Assembly: GCF_000224145.3 (NCBI RefSeq)
Contig: NC_020167.2
Coordinates: forward strand, 4,970,991-5,034,990
DNA length: 64,000 nucleotides
Direction of reading: 5' to 3'
Source: Ciona intestinalis
Taxonomy: Eukaryota > Chordata > Ascidiacea > Phlebobranchia > Cionidae
Shown: positions 11,565 to 23,715 of the stretch, piece by piece
Position numbering within the stretch: position 1 is the stretch's first letter
Layout: every line of letters starts with the position of its first letter
Translations under genes and position numbers: made by a program
Notes under the pieces: model-generated
Told to the model about the DNA's origin: nothing
Database searches by the model: none
The model's input: only the letters and a program-made list of their open reading frames with translations

Positions 11565-14038
11565 ATGTGGGAATTCGCACCGCTTCGTATTCCTATGATA
11601 AGAAGACTTCAAACGTTGGCTGTTTCTCATTTTGTGTTCTGCTTTCTTGCCTTAGGTAAGTCATATCTATATCTATAATGTATATATACCGGTATATGTA
11701 CTTATATGTGTATGTAATTTGGCCATGTAGAGAGTATAGGGCGGGGAAAGACGGGACATCCCTAGTACACAATATCTACAAATCTGTAATATTCTACCAA
11801 ATGAAACGGGAAAAGAGAATTGCAACGTATGCCATCTTACCCCCAACTTACTATATTTAATTTTCGGAAACTAAGAAAACTAACTGTTAAATTAAATGTT
11901 TTTAATGTATGGTTTTCACGTTTAACCACTTACACACTTCATGCATGCAGCTGCCACATGCACTTTATTGACTATCTACATTACTTTGTTCACTTCATAC
12001 TGGCCGATCACCACCGCTTACCTTGTGTTCTTATTCTTGGACCGAAACACCCCGGAATCTGGTGGAAGAAGAAGCGAGTGGGTGAGAAATTGGAGTCTCT
12101 GGAAATGGATGAGCGATTACTTTCCTTGTACGGTGGGTCTTAGAAAATGAAGCGTTTTAGGATATGTTGCTTTGCAATGCTGACTTTAGAATTGTCTATC
12201 TATATGTATACTGTGGGGTAAGATGGGACACCTTAGCACATAATATCTGAATGTCTTGGTCGTGTTTTAAACTATTAACAATTTAACGGTCTATATGGGA
12301 GTCGTGAGAACGGGTTTTATAATTCCTTGAATGTGGTTTACTATCAAATATAACAAGAAAATAGAACGAAACAGTGTCCCATCTTTTCCCACCTTACTTT
12401 ATACAGTTTCTGTGAACCTATCCAATATTTAATAAGTTAACAAATGCCATATCACCAATTACAGTTGCACAAAACCGTTGACCTCGATCCAAAAAGAAAC
12501 TACATATTTGGCATCCATCCACATGGGGTTTTGTGCATCGGATCTTTCACTCACTTCTCCACGAATGGCTCCGGATTTTCGCACGTTTTTCCGGGATTTA
12601 CATCTTATCTTACGATGTTGCCTTTCTGGTTCAAAATGCCCTTTTTTCGTGACTATGTTATGAGCGGCGGTAAGTTGAGATAAATGAGTTTCGATTTATT
12701 TTGCTTGTCGGCATATTATTAAACTAAACAAACGCTGTTGCAGGTTTGACTCCAGCCACAAGGAAAGCCATCAAACACACAATAACAAGGCCAGGTGGTG
12801 GGCATATATGCTGCATTATACCTGGTAAGTATGTAAACTATATTAGTTCAAAAGTATATAATGAATGGCCACGTAGATTATACGAATAAAAGAAAATATC
12901 TGTAGCAAAAAATACAAAGTTGGCGTTTCAGTTTACAGTTATTTAGATGTTAAGGTAAAAAAATGCACAAATTGATATAGTAGGGTGGAAAAAGATGGAA
13001 CAAGTTTAGCACCTAATACCAAAATACCCTGATCGTGATTTAAACAATTAACAACGGCCTATGGGAGTCGTGAAGATACCGTTTTATAAATCTTTAAATG
13101 TCTTTTGTTTACTACCAAATGAGACGAGAAAATAGAGTGAAAAGGTGTTCCATCTTTCCCCACTCTACTATAAGACAGTTTAAAACCGAAAAGTTACAGT
13201 GATCAATGTATTACAAAGGTGGTGCTCCAGAATCTCTAAACGCACGGCCTGGAGATGTTGTATTGTTGCTGAAACAAAGACTTGGATTTCTCAAGCTGGC
13301 AATAACGAACGGGTATAGATTTTCAGTTCCTATATACACATTTAGTTATTTATCACCGTTATCACAAAGTAGCGTAGGCTATATTTATCATGTTATTTTT
13401 TCTCTTTATTAGTTAGCAATATTGGACGCTGTAAGCGAGAATTTTCTTGATAAACAGCCATATTTACCCGCTATTTTTGCCACTTTTGTAATTTTCAAAC
13501 CAATATTGATTTTTTTCTCACACCTAGAGTTCCTTTGGTTCCCGTGTTTTCATTTGGCGATCACGCGTTGTGGGAGCAGAAACCGAATCCCCCCGGTTCC
13601 CTCATCCGTAGGTTCCAAGATAGCTCTCAGAAGTGGATGCAAGTCGCTCTTCCCGTTTTCCACGCACGGGGTATCTTTCAGTACAATTTTGGACTAATTC
13701 CGTACAGGCGTAGCGTCCATACCGTAGGTTCGTGAGTATTTTAATTTAAGTTTGTACGATTTTGTTCCCTGTCAGCGTGCAGTTGCTTTCGCTGTGGAAT
13801 AAGCAAGATGTTTTTTTTTTATCTAAAGTTCAAACCAATTAATCATTTTACCATCAGCATACCGGTTAACAAATTGTTAATTTTAGTGGGCGAGCCCATA
13901 GAAGTGCCACAGAACAGTAACCCGACATCGGAGGACCTTATGAGTTTGCAAGAGGATTATATTAATCGATTGAGAGCAATTTTTGACGAGCACAAGAGCA
14001 AATATCTCCCAGAAGATTGCAAACTGATCATCAACTAA
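11565..14038 (+). CDS. MOGAT2: Acyl-CoA:monoacylglycerol acyltransferase, DGAT2/MOGAT family
   Basis: Exons 11565-11655, 11951-12132, 12465-12669, 12744-12824, 13219-13312, 13528-13727 and 13887-14038 join in frame to 334 residues, the length of mammalian MOGAT2. The N-terminal hydrophobic hairpin spans about residues 18-50. The family signature follows: GGRRSEWVRNW, DPKRNYIFGIHPHG (the HPHG active-site motif), GGAPESLNARPGD, LVPVFSFGDHALWEQ, and FHARGIFQYNFGLIPYRR. These enzymes, in the ER membrane, acylate mono- or diacylglycerol to build triacylglycerol. RGIFQYNFGLIPYRR is closer to MOGAT2 than to DGAT2, but substrate choice cannot be fixed from sequence. Three introns carry MITE copies. 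Confidence 0.92.
11735..11855 (+). mobile_element. MITE, shortened copy
   Basis: A degenerate copy with a large internal deletion, in intron 1 of the MOGAT2-like gene. It runs from TATAGGGCGGGGAAAGACGG to CCCAACTTACTATA. Confidence 0.65.
12207..12403 (+). mobile_element. MITE, subfamily 2
   Basis: A near full-length copy of 197 bp in MOGAT2-like intron 2, starting TATACTGTGGGGTAAGATGG and ending CCCACCTTACTTTATA. Confidence 0.85.
12976..13172 (+). mobile_element. MITE, subfamily 1
   Basis: A 197-bp copy in MOGAT2-like intron 4, from TATAGTAGGGTGGAAAAAGA to CCCCACTCTACTATA. It ends 46 bp before the acceptor of the exon at 13219. Confidence 0.88.
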
Positions 14039-14667
14039 ACTAAACTAAACTATGCAACCAAAGCTTTTTAAATTGAGTTAGTTATAGTAGTGTGAAGTAA
14101 GATAGAGCACCTTTAGCAATAATGCTGTCCAAATTTCCTGGTTCAAACAATTAATAACGGACGGGAGTCGTGATGAAACGGTTTTAGAATACTTTAAGTG
14201 TTTTTGTTTACTACCAAATGAAAAGATAAGGTAGAATAAAAGGGTGTCTCATCTTCCCCCACCGTACTATATATATACACGATCGAATCATTGTAAAAAG
14301 AGTGTTTTATTTCTGTTCGAACTTGAGTATATATAAGAAAAACATGCTTTGAACTTGAATATAAGACAAACGAGAAAAAGTTAATGACGTGTTGGGTCCG
14401 AGTACAAGAAACTCGAATTTCCTGAATAAAGAAATGTTAACTTAGTTGTTAATTTCATAATATTTCAATGACGTGTTATATCATCAGCTCCTCGCTTCGT
14501 TTTACGATTGAAATGGTTAGTTGTTAATGCGTTGTCACAAAATTGTTTTTGTGCGTTATAAGCGTAAAGCTAGTTGATATTAGCGTCTTGGACTGGTGTC
14601 CAAAACGTTGCGGTTAAAACCAATAAATTACTTTATAAAAATTGCGTTATCAAGAGTAAATCGGCGA
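14039..14667. other. Convergent intergenic region
   Basis: It lies between the 3' ends of the MOGAT2-like gene and the serine protease. It holds one MITE at 14083-14272. The rest is AT-rich with no ORF that continues an adjacent gene. Confidence 0.6.
14083..14272 (+). mobile_element. MITE
   Basis: A full-length copy of 190 bp just after the MOGAT2-like stop codon, possibly within its 3'UTR, flanked by TA. Confidence 0.85.
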
Positions 14668-17600
14668 TTAGCCACCACCGTAGACAGTGAAATGTTGAAG
14701 CGTCCGTAAAATCCACGCCTTGTACGCAAGGACATCGACATACACCCCAGGAGACGGAACTCCACATTCAGTTAAACCGTATGAGGTGATACCGGCAAGA
14801 TACCAACCGCAACTTGATGCTCGCGATTGCCTACATGCAAGCGGACCACCTGAATCTCCCTGAAAAAAATCAAATATAAATATGTTGTATACATGGTCAG
14901 ACTTGGTACAGTTATAGACATAGTACACGGCTTACTGCCCTACCAATACACGGCCTTAGAATATACACTCAATGTTTAGTCCATGAAAACAATGAATTAA
15001 AATGGGCATATTCCATATTAATTCTTTTTTTCCCTCATTTTATCTGAGCAGTTTAGGTGTATGTCTAGGCAATGATGAACAAAACGCTTTCTTTATATAA
15101 CTATACCCTAACCAAAAGCCAGTAAAACTTGAAAAGATTGTTATAAAAACACTTACTCTACATGTGTTAGGGCTGTTGGGAGTTGACGATCCAGCACACA
15201 AGTTTTGCTCCGGTGAGTACCCACCAAACACACGCTGGCATTCTGCTGCTGTTGTGATCGGTACACGCGCTGCTCTTAATTTCCCATAAGAATTTGAGTT
15301 ACTCCCTAAATGACAAAATTATGTCAAAAAAAAACATGATATAGTTAAGTGGGGGTGGATGGGACACATGTTCATTCAACTTTCTCGTCTAATTTGGTAG
15401 TAAACGAAGAACATTCAAGGAATTATAAAACCGCATCTTCACAACTCCATATAGATCGTTGTTAATTGTTTGAAACACGATCAGAAAGTTTGGATATTAT
15501 GTGCTAAAGGTGTCCCATCTTCCCCACCTTTACTATATAATATATTTTTATTTCTTCGAAAACAAAAGCGAAGATCGTGTTATTCAAAAAAAAAGGAAAT
15601 GAACCGCAAAACGACAGTCGTTAAAACCCGCTGTATGAATAAAAGGTGGTAAAGAGCGTCAGTTCAAAAGTTAAAGCATTTCTTTACGCCCAATCTGCGT
15701 ATACAATTAGGGTAGATTTTTACATGCAGTCTAAACTTACGGGTTCTTCCGTAGCCTGTAATAAAGCATTCGTCTCCCGGCGTGGGACGACTAGCAGGAA
15801 GGCATAGTGTACCGACGGAGTTGCTTGAAATGTCTGCTGGTTCCGCAAGTCGGATAATGGCAATGTCGTTGCGTACATGATTGTAGGTGGACCTGTAAAA
15901 CAAGCTAACTGTAAAAAAAAACAGTTTTTAACCAATTAAAATAGTTATGGTACCGTGGGTTAGGATTAAATACTATTATCACCTGGATCCTATATTTCCT
16001 GATTAGGTTTTACAAACGTTAGAATTTAACAAACGTGTTTAGAGTCGCGGGGCAACATCTATATAATTATGTAACTGTTTTTTGTTTACTGCCAAATGGA
16101 AAAAATGGAACATAAACATGACCCATCTTACCCCACCATATACTCTATATATCGTTGAATGTGCTACGTACGTGAAATTGGGATGTCTGCGAATCGCGCT
16201 GATGTATTTTACTTGCGTCGAAGTGGAGTTCACTTGGCCGAGCACAACGTAGTTTGAGGTTAGCGTGTCCCGACTTGGATCGTTGGTTCTGTAAAAAGTA
16301 CAACATAAGAACACACATAAGCGGAGCAAGCAAAAGAGTTTTTAAATGAACTATACAATTTTCACGAAACGACAATAATAAAGTTGAATGAATAAATGAC
16401 AGTTATTTACCCTCGCGTATAGAGACATTCGTTAAAAAATGAATGTCCTATATAAGTATCACACAAAAGCACATACATACGCCCACAATATGGGAGCGTC
16501 TGTTGCCGTGGAATATTGGTTAGCGCGCCTGTCTCTAAGCCAAAGTTTAAGCTCTTTTGAACCTAGAACCTATTTTCTTTTTTCTTTTTTTTTCAAATCA
16601 ATGGAATAATTATAAAAACCTACCTAGAACCTATCGCAACGATAGTAGCATTCAACCACTGACCAACGACACCAAATGGTTCAGTATAATTATCCAATTT
16701 CAAAGTACTTACATCACACAATGAGCGGCAGTAAGCACATACTGCGAAGATAGCAAAGTCCCGCCACACAAGCGATCGTCGAATATGAACAAGGCTTGCC
16801 ATGGCCAGTCACTCGCTCGAGCTGCTTGGCCGCAATAGATTCTCGAAAACTCGTTTTGCTGAGAGCATAATGTCAATTAAGCATTGTATAAGCACATAAA
16901 CGAATAAATGGGAACAGTTTGAAATGCTACAGGTTACACAGTAGGAATAAAATCAAAATGATAACTTACTGGATTCAATATTCTGTTGCTGCTTCCTCTT
17001 GCTTGAATGTTACAGTTGCGTTCAGTAACCTGGTCTGCGCACCCGCACACGTGCTGCTGAGTTGGGTTGTAGGTACTTGGAGGGTGACTGTATAATCCTA
17101 TTGGTAGGAATAATAAACTTTATATAGTAGGGTGGGGAAGACGGGACACCTTTAGCACATAATATCTAAATATTCCTATCGTTTTTTTTTAACAATTAAC
17201 AACGGTCTTTGGAAGTCGTGGGGATATGGTTTTATAATTCTTTCTGTGTTCTTACGGGAAAATAGAATGAAAAAGCGTCCCACCTTCCCCAGTCCACCAT
17301 GGTTTATCGACTTCATAAAACGCTATTGTTTAGTTTAAGGATGACTTTATGCTATTCATATATACCATGTACAGTTGCTCTACATACCGGAGGGTCGGCT
17401 TGGGCTCAAGGAAACTTGTGTTGGTGGACGGTGTATGATCGTGGGTTCCGTGATTCGTAAATTATTGGCTGGTAGAGGACTGCGTACCTTTAGGAATATA
17501 AAAAATATTAAAGTACTAGAATTCATAAACCTGCACATTTTCGAGCACAATGTGCAGGTCGTAAATTTAAATGTGTACATTTTCAACGAGCTTATTTTTT

Positions 17601-20600
17601 CGCACAACTTCTGTTGCATATAAGAGAAAATACTTTTAAATTGACGAACCTTCTGCCCGTGATTAGTCGGGGTGATGGAGTGACGAAAGCACCATATGGT
17701 TCCCTGTACTGAGGAATCCCAGCAACAACCCCTACGGATACAGTTACTGTATGATATCCCTTCATACCCACAGTCATATCGGTTGACGGGCGAAATATCG
17801 CATAAGTCGAAACGACGAAGCGAGTAGGAGCCTGCAAAGAGATTTGACGGATCAAACAGCATACAAACTTGTCAAACAACTTTTACTCGGAATGTCGATA
17901 TCTAATTTACATCAACACCACCAAGTGTGTATGTGTTTACAGCTGCGGAAGCTTAGCATCATATTGTGGGCATGTGACTAACAACTTTTAAACTTTGTTC
18001 GGTTCAACTCACGCCAAAGGGATTACATATACCACCAACAAGTTACAAAAATAACCTTGGTAAAACAAAACTGTTGCTATGTGTGTTTGCAAATATCGAA
18101 AATATTATGTTAAAACGTCTTGTAAACCGCAGAAACAGGTTTTTAAACCTGCCTTAGCTGCCTTATCTATATGGAATATCATATTTATTACGAACCTAAT
18201 CCGGTGCTGTTGAATTGTGCCTCGAAAGACGAACTTGAAGCGTTGCCAGGCGACCTCACATCTGTAAATATTTATAAAAAGAGTGTGTAAATAAATGTAT
18301 TTTGCTCAATCCTCGCTTGATAAGAAAACAAGTATAGTTATAACACGGATGTTCTGTTTCATGCACCTCGTGTTTGCTAAGAAGTAATGTAACTTTGTGG
18401 ACGATTGGTTTTTCTGTGTGGTTAAAAAATTAGGTCATTTCTTACCAAGGACACATACGCTCAAAATGGTAGAAGCGACGAGCCAGTAACCTATCGGGTA
18501 TTAGAGGCAGCGGTAACAGCTGTACTGTACAATGGCGCGAACAGTTACGAATTTAAAAATAAAATAACTTACGTCTGCAAGCAAAACCAGAATCTCGGCT
18601 GGGCAAATTGGTTCCGTTGCCATACCGCCAAACCATTACATCCTCACCGGCAACCCTCGTCGGTAAGCACCATTTCAGATGGCTACTCACGGGCTTGAAA
18701 CCAGCACGACATCGAAGGACACAGTGGGACAATTGGTTCGAGCCGTTAGTGCAGACTTGATGACCGTTTGGAATTCTCCGTTGAAGGGCCGGGCATTGAT
18801 AGGCTGGAAAATAAAATGCTTTCGTCTTAGAGTTTGAAGATGGACATTGTGCAATAATCGTACGTAGTTCTATCGACTATCGTGCATACCTAAAAAACCG
18901 TTTATATTCAAACTTGTATCATTGTATATTCATTTACAAGTTATCAAATGTAACGTGGCAAACGAGCTGTAGCTTTAAAATTGGACACCAAGAAAATGTG
19001 ACGGCAAGGAAACAAGGTTCTACTTGCATAGTTCCTGCCATTACCCACCCACGCAGGAGACTTGTGTAGGCGGTTCCCACGTCAGTCGGTTCCCATCACA
19101 AGTGATGCTGCCGTTTCCTCGTAATCGGTAACCTTGGTTGCAGCTGTACGTACAAACCGAACCAATAAACTTGTTGTCGGTGCACCTCACTTCTCCGTGA
19201 TGAAGATACGCCAAGGCAGGACATGATACTGTGTGATAAGCGATGAATTATTCAACCAAGCTACAAATTGTTCTGACATATATATAGTGGAGAACAGCTT
19301 CAAAGAATATCGATCAATTGGCAAGCACTTATATTGACGTTGCAGAAAAACCAGTTGAGCTATGGTTTATTTTGATAACGACGCATATATGTGCCGGTGA
19401 TTAAGATTTGCTTTAAGGTATAGGAAGCTAGAAAGGAAACCGATGCGATATGTTAATATTATCTTTACGAATGTGTTGTAACATTAAGACGCCGACAGAG
19501 AATTATTAAACGAGGTTGTTTTCAATACAAACATTTGCTGATGTGTATAAGATTATAGAACAGCACCTTCGCATGTAGTTGAAAGGGAAGGGGTCCATGC
19601 TCTTAACAGGGTATTTCCTGAGCAAGTACTTTCCTCTGCACCCCTCGGCGAATAACCTTCATTACAGTATACGGTGCATCTCGAACCCAGAAAATTATCG
19701 TCAGTACAGTTCACTAATCCGTACGGGAAGACGGGTAGTAATGGCGGACACGTGACTGCAAAGGAAATTGAAAGTATTTTAAAATCGAAGTACGAATACT
19801 ATGGGATGGGGTAAGATGGGACACATGTTCATTCTCTTTTCTCGTCCCATTTGGTAGTAAACAAAGAATGTTAACAGAATTATATAACCGTAGCCAGGAC
19901 TTCAAAAGAGCGTTAATAATTGTTAAAAACACGATGAGGAAATATGTGATTTAGGTGCTATACCCAGATCCCATCTTACCCCACAGTAGTACATACCGGT
20001 CAATTTTAAATATATTTTTTTGCAATGTTAAACCGAGGTGAACTTTCCTGACCATAAAATCTGCCCCGGGGACGCTTTGCACGAAAAGGTATTTAAAAAA
20101 TTGTTTTTGCATTACCAAGAAAACACAACAAAATCTCAAAAATTTTGCGGTAAAAATATGATGTTCATTTTTAAGGCGCGTTCGGCCTCAGTCGGATGAT
20201 ATGGTGCTTATTATGGTTTGAGGCTGGGAAGAGATTATAGAATTAAGTGGCGTGATATGGCTTACCATTATATAAAGATTTTGTATAGTTATTAAACATT
20301 GCCTCGAATAAAGATTTGATTTTTTTTTGAAAATGCTAGTTTTTTGTGATGTATAGTGGGGTGGAGAAAGACGGGACATATTTTCTCGTCACATTTGGTA
20401 GTAAACAAAGAACATTCAAAGAATTATAAAACCGTATCCTCACAACTTCCATAGACCTTCGGTAATTGTTTAAAACACGATCAGGATGTTTGTACATTAT
20501 GTGCTAAAGGTGTCCTATCTTACCCCACAGTACCACTATTACGGCTTTACAACAAAGTTGCATGATCACAACCAGACGCATGGCCCACTTAATACATTAT

Positions 20601-23380
20601 CGAGTAGGACATGCCATACATTATGAATATGAAGCCATTATCCTGCACAAACCTCTGCATTGTATACCATCCAGATTGCCAGCGATCACAAATCTTTTCG
20701 ATTCTATCATCCCGTTTTCTCGATAAACGTTAGATCGTGGGTAGGGGCTGTATCCGAATGAACAAGACAACAAAATCCCCACAACTAGATCGCTTTGCGT
20801 AAGATAAGCGAGTCCTCTGTTCTGATGATGAAAAGTCATGGTATTTAGTTCGCTTTCAATTCGACCCAGAGTGAACATTATTGGCTAATTGGTCACATTG
20901 GTGGTTTCTTAAATGTGTAGGAATGACGCTACGTGTTTTAGGCCTAGTAATTGAGCGATAATTGTTCGAAAATCGCGGTGTCTAGAATTCAATCTGTCAA
21001 CCATATACTCAAACACGGTACTTCATTTTAAAGCTTTAATTAAGGATTATCGATAAATTAAGGAGCGGCGTCTCTTTACAGAACGCTGAGAACAGCAATC
21101 CATTGTAAAGACCCAACTTTACAATGCACATATATAGTCACTTTACAAGTTTGGACAGGTGTTATATATATATAGAATGTGAATAAGTAAACTTGCTATA
21201 CAAGTAGTCGTCCCTTCTCGGCGAAGCACACACGACAGGTCAGAGACAGGGTTGTTAAAATAATGTCCGTCGGTTTCTAAATATAGATTACGGCGGAATA
21301 GATGCGTGCCGAGTTGCACTGCGTCAGACAGTAACACGCAACTATTACGTCATAATACGAGAGTAGTGAGCGAAAGCGTGAAAATAAAATAAATAAAACA
21401 TTTGAAGTTAATGCTTATATCCGCTCTATGTGGTCTATACATAGACATATCCGCGGCAAAATGCGTCACTTACAATAAAAATAAATTAAATTTATTGCGT
21501 TTATGAGGGTACGACGGGTGCAACTTATGTTAAGTTTACTTTTACAGTAACGATAGCCAAATTGTAATTAAATCTTGTTTCATTCGCGTTAATTATGGTT
21601 ACAACCAATACAGTCATCCATTTCGTTTTGTGTTTTTTATTTTACGAGTTTTGTAATTTTTTACTCAATGGGTTTCGGCTGCAGAGTTTTATATCTTATT
21701 CCGAGTTTGCATAGTCACGCTTACCCAGCCGTTGATCACGTCGCTTCGTCCACGCAAGAACCCAGCTGTGTAGTAGGCGTTCATCGTCGTCCATAGTTGA
21801 CCACGTGACTTGATACACAGTATTGTGACGTAGCCGCCGTTGGTCTGACGTACGAACACGTTTGACATCAAACACTGAAGCGGGAATTGGCTGTCTGTAT
21901 TTTAAATTGGTTTAGTATTCATCTTTGTTTAGAAAATCCTGTTTATAACAGATACACGATAATTAAGTGAACATATATATAGTAGGGTGGGGGAGATGAT
22001 ACACTTTTCATTTTAGTTTCTTATTTGATTTAGTATAAACAAAAAACATTCAAACAGCGTAGTTTTTTTTTATATAAACCGTATCCCCATGACTTCCATG
22101 CTAAAAGTGTCCCGTCTTTCCCCACCCCCACTTTTAGCACGGAAGTCATCCTCACGACTACCAAAAGTATTTTTAATCTTGTTTAAGCGAATAGGAGACG
22201 TAAATATGACTTATTAATTACAATAATCAAGATTCGTTTAAAAATATAAAATTCCAAGTTTTTTTTAACAAAAGTCTTATCTGTAAAATAAATCAGTTCA
22301 TATCTGCAGTTGCTGATCGTCGAAATTAATGTTTATACTTCGCTAATGACCGCTTACACGTCAAGCAACACCGACTTGCAAATGCCGCAAATCTAATAAA
22401 CGTTGATTATCTTGGCATTTGAGGCATTCGTCACTTGTGTGGGCAATACTCGTGTGGTACATCAACTCAAACTGGGCGCGTGGCCGCCATTGAAAATTGT
22501 TGTGATTATTTGCTTAATTGCCGCGTTCGAACGGATGGCGTTCGCGCAGTTAAAAACTCCGGGCGAGTCGCAATTTACGCTATTAGAAAATCATACGGTT
22601 AACGGGTGTCAAAATAATTCCCATAAACTCGAAAGGCGAGGCGGTCACTACCAGGCCCTTCTATTGATTAAAGTAATATGACGACAGCAATTTTATAAAA
22701 AAAAGTCGGGCTTCCAGTTTTTCAACAAACCGACTTGGCAGGGTATAACAATATACGTAATATTTTGCACTACACCGCAGGTACAACTCAAATTGCAAGG
22801 CGTAATATCGGCGGCATTAACGCCTATCACCACACCCCTTTTACGTATAGAATGGCGAGAGCACCAGATTGAAATAACGAGGTATCGCGCCTAACCATGC
22901 CACAAATAGATTTAAAGCGGCAGGAAAATTGCCGAAATGTTGTTCTCTCCATAAAGTAAAGACATAATAGCCTTTTCCGAATAGCCTTTTAATATTACGG
23001 TAACAGTAGATGGAAAATATCATTGTAGCAATCATGTATTTAGCCAAAATACTGTCCTTTATTAAAATATATGACGTCTACTGAACAGGTGTTATAGACA
23101 ACATTTATGCTCGTTATCAAGAACGTAGGCGTCGTAATCGCAAAGCAATTAAGTTTAAATTTCGGAAAACCGTTTCCCCGAGGTTATTGAGTAACCGTTG
23201 GGTTCTATAATTTCCTTACTTACCTATTGGTGGTAGAACACTCTGTTGCGTCATAAGGCGGCCATACGGATGGTTTATTGAATTAGCAGCTGCTCGAAGA
23301 CCATTAGCTGTGATGTTAACACCAAAAGTGATGGCCCAAAGCTGAACCAAAACTAGCAGAAAACTTAAACAAACATTCAT
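14668..23380 (-). CDS. Secreted mosaic serine protease: novel N-terminal region, 3 sushi, P-type trefoil, trypsin domain
   Basis: Sixteen exons: 23380-23224, 21894-21725, 20884-20653, 19755-19567, 19228-19049, 18803-18573, 18261-18196, 17831-17650, 17487-17388, 17097-16970, 16858-16718, 16658-16624, 16288-16172, 15892-15741, 15305-15157 and 14859-14668. They sum to 2421 nt, 806 residues. Exon 1 encodes a signal peptide (MNVCLSFLLVLVQLWAITFG). Exons 2-3 (about 134 residues) match nothing I know. Exons 4, 5 and 6 each encode one sushi/CCP domain. Exon 8 is a P-type trefoil (CDISPVNRYDCGYEG, CIRRGCCWDSS). The protease domain starts at R|IYCG and has TAAHC (His), HVRNDIAII (Asp) and CRGDSGGPL (Ser). 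Position 189 is Asn, not the trypsin Asp, and Cys replaces the first Gly of IVGG. The donor after TAAHC is uncertain: the strong site at 16713 breaks the frame, and a weaker GTGATG at 16718 keeps it. A role in immunity or the gut surface is inference. Confidence 0.88.
15340..15537 (-). mobile_element. MITE, reverse orientation
   Basis: A 198-bp copy in a protease intron, with the internal CATTTGGTAGTAAAC block read in reverse, ending CCCCACCTTTACTATA. Confidence 0.85.
15950..16148 (+). mobile_element. MITE, degenerate
   Basis: About 199 bp, starting TACCGTGGGTTAGGAT and ending CCCCACCATATACTCTATA; the interior is diverged. It ends 23 bp beyond the donor of the protease exon 16172-16288, so it fills most of that intron. 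Confidence 0.65.
17123..17301 (+). mobile_element. MITE, subfamily 1
   Basis: A copy of about 180 bp in a protease intron. The left end TATAGTAGGGTGGGGAAGAC is intact and the right terminal repeat is worn (CCCCAGTCCACCATGG). Confidence 0.8.
18340..18545 (-). mobile_element. SINE copy, degenerate
   Basis: It resembles the SINE at 5876-6148 (CACCTCGTG, ATGTAACTTTGTGG, then CAAGGACACATACG..AATGGTAG) but is diverged. It lies in the intron between sushi exon 6 and exon 7 of the protease. Confidence 0.45.
19797..19994 (-). mobile_element. MITE, reverse orientation
   Basis: A 198-bp copy in a protease intron, from ACTATGGGATGGGGTAAGAT to ACCCCACAGTAGTACATA. Confidence 0.82.
20352..20538 (-). mobile_element. 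MITE, reverse orientation
   Basis: A copy of about 187 bp 115 bp downstream (in transcript sense) of protease exon 3, from TATAGTGGGGTGGAGAAAGA to TACCCCACAGTACCACTA. Confidence 0.82.
21978..22140. mobile_element. MITE, internally rearranged
   Basis: It starts as a normal copy (TATAGTAGGGTGGGGGAGAT), but the second half contains an inverted piece so that CTTTTAGCACGGAAGTC appears after the CCCCACCCCCA end. It looks like a broken or recombined copy in protease intron 1. Confidence 0.65.
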
Positions 23381-23670
23381 AATTCTTTCCCTCTAGCTCT
23401 AACCATTCGCTGATGAAGTACTGACTTGTAATCTGTGATATATTTGATGTAATGCGTTACCATTGCACGTTTAACTTATTGACCTTTCACAATTATAAGT
23501 TCATGTCGATTAAACGATGGCAGTCGCCGTGATCATTGCAATATTAACAATAAATGACGTAAAAGACTTCTGGTTTTTCATACTCAGTATAATGTGCGAA
23601 ATTTATAAGCTCCCAACAACTTCTAAGTATTTTTAAAACTCCTAAAATTTTCTAACAACACATAAGAATC

Positions 23671-23715
23671 AGGTAGCTTATGTTGAAGTCTAAAAAACTC
23701 TAACATAAGCTATCT
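23671..23715. repeat. Inverted repeat, 14-bp arms
   Basis: AGGTAGCTTATGTT (23671-23684) pairs with AACATAAGCTATCT (23702-23715) with one G-T wobble and a 17-nt loop, about 290 bp upstream of the protease ATG. Confidence 0.65.

Noticed and set aside
11735-12403. Regularly spaced repeats considered as a CRISPR array
   Set aside because: The repeats are dispersed, in both orientations and about 197 bp with inverted ends in a eukaryotic genome; they are MITEs.
22403-22681. Plus-strand ORF of 92 codons inside protease intron 1
   Set aside because: It has no splice context, no family motif and lies in an intron of a well-supported gene; its slightly higher GC seems local.
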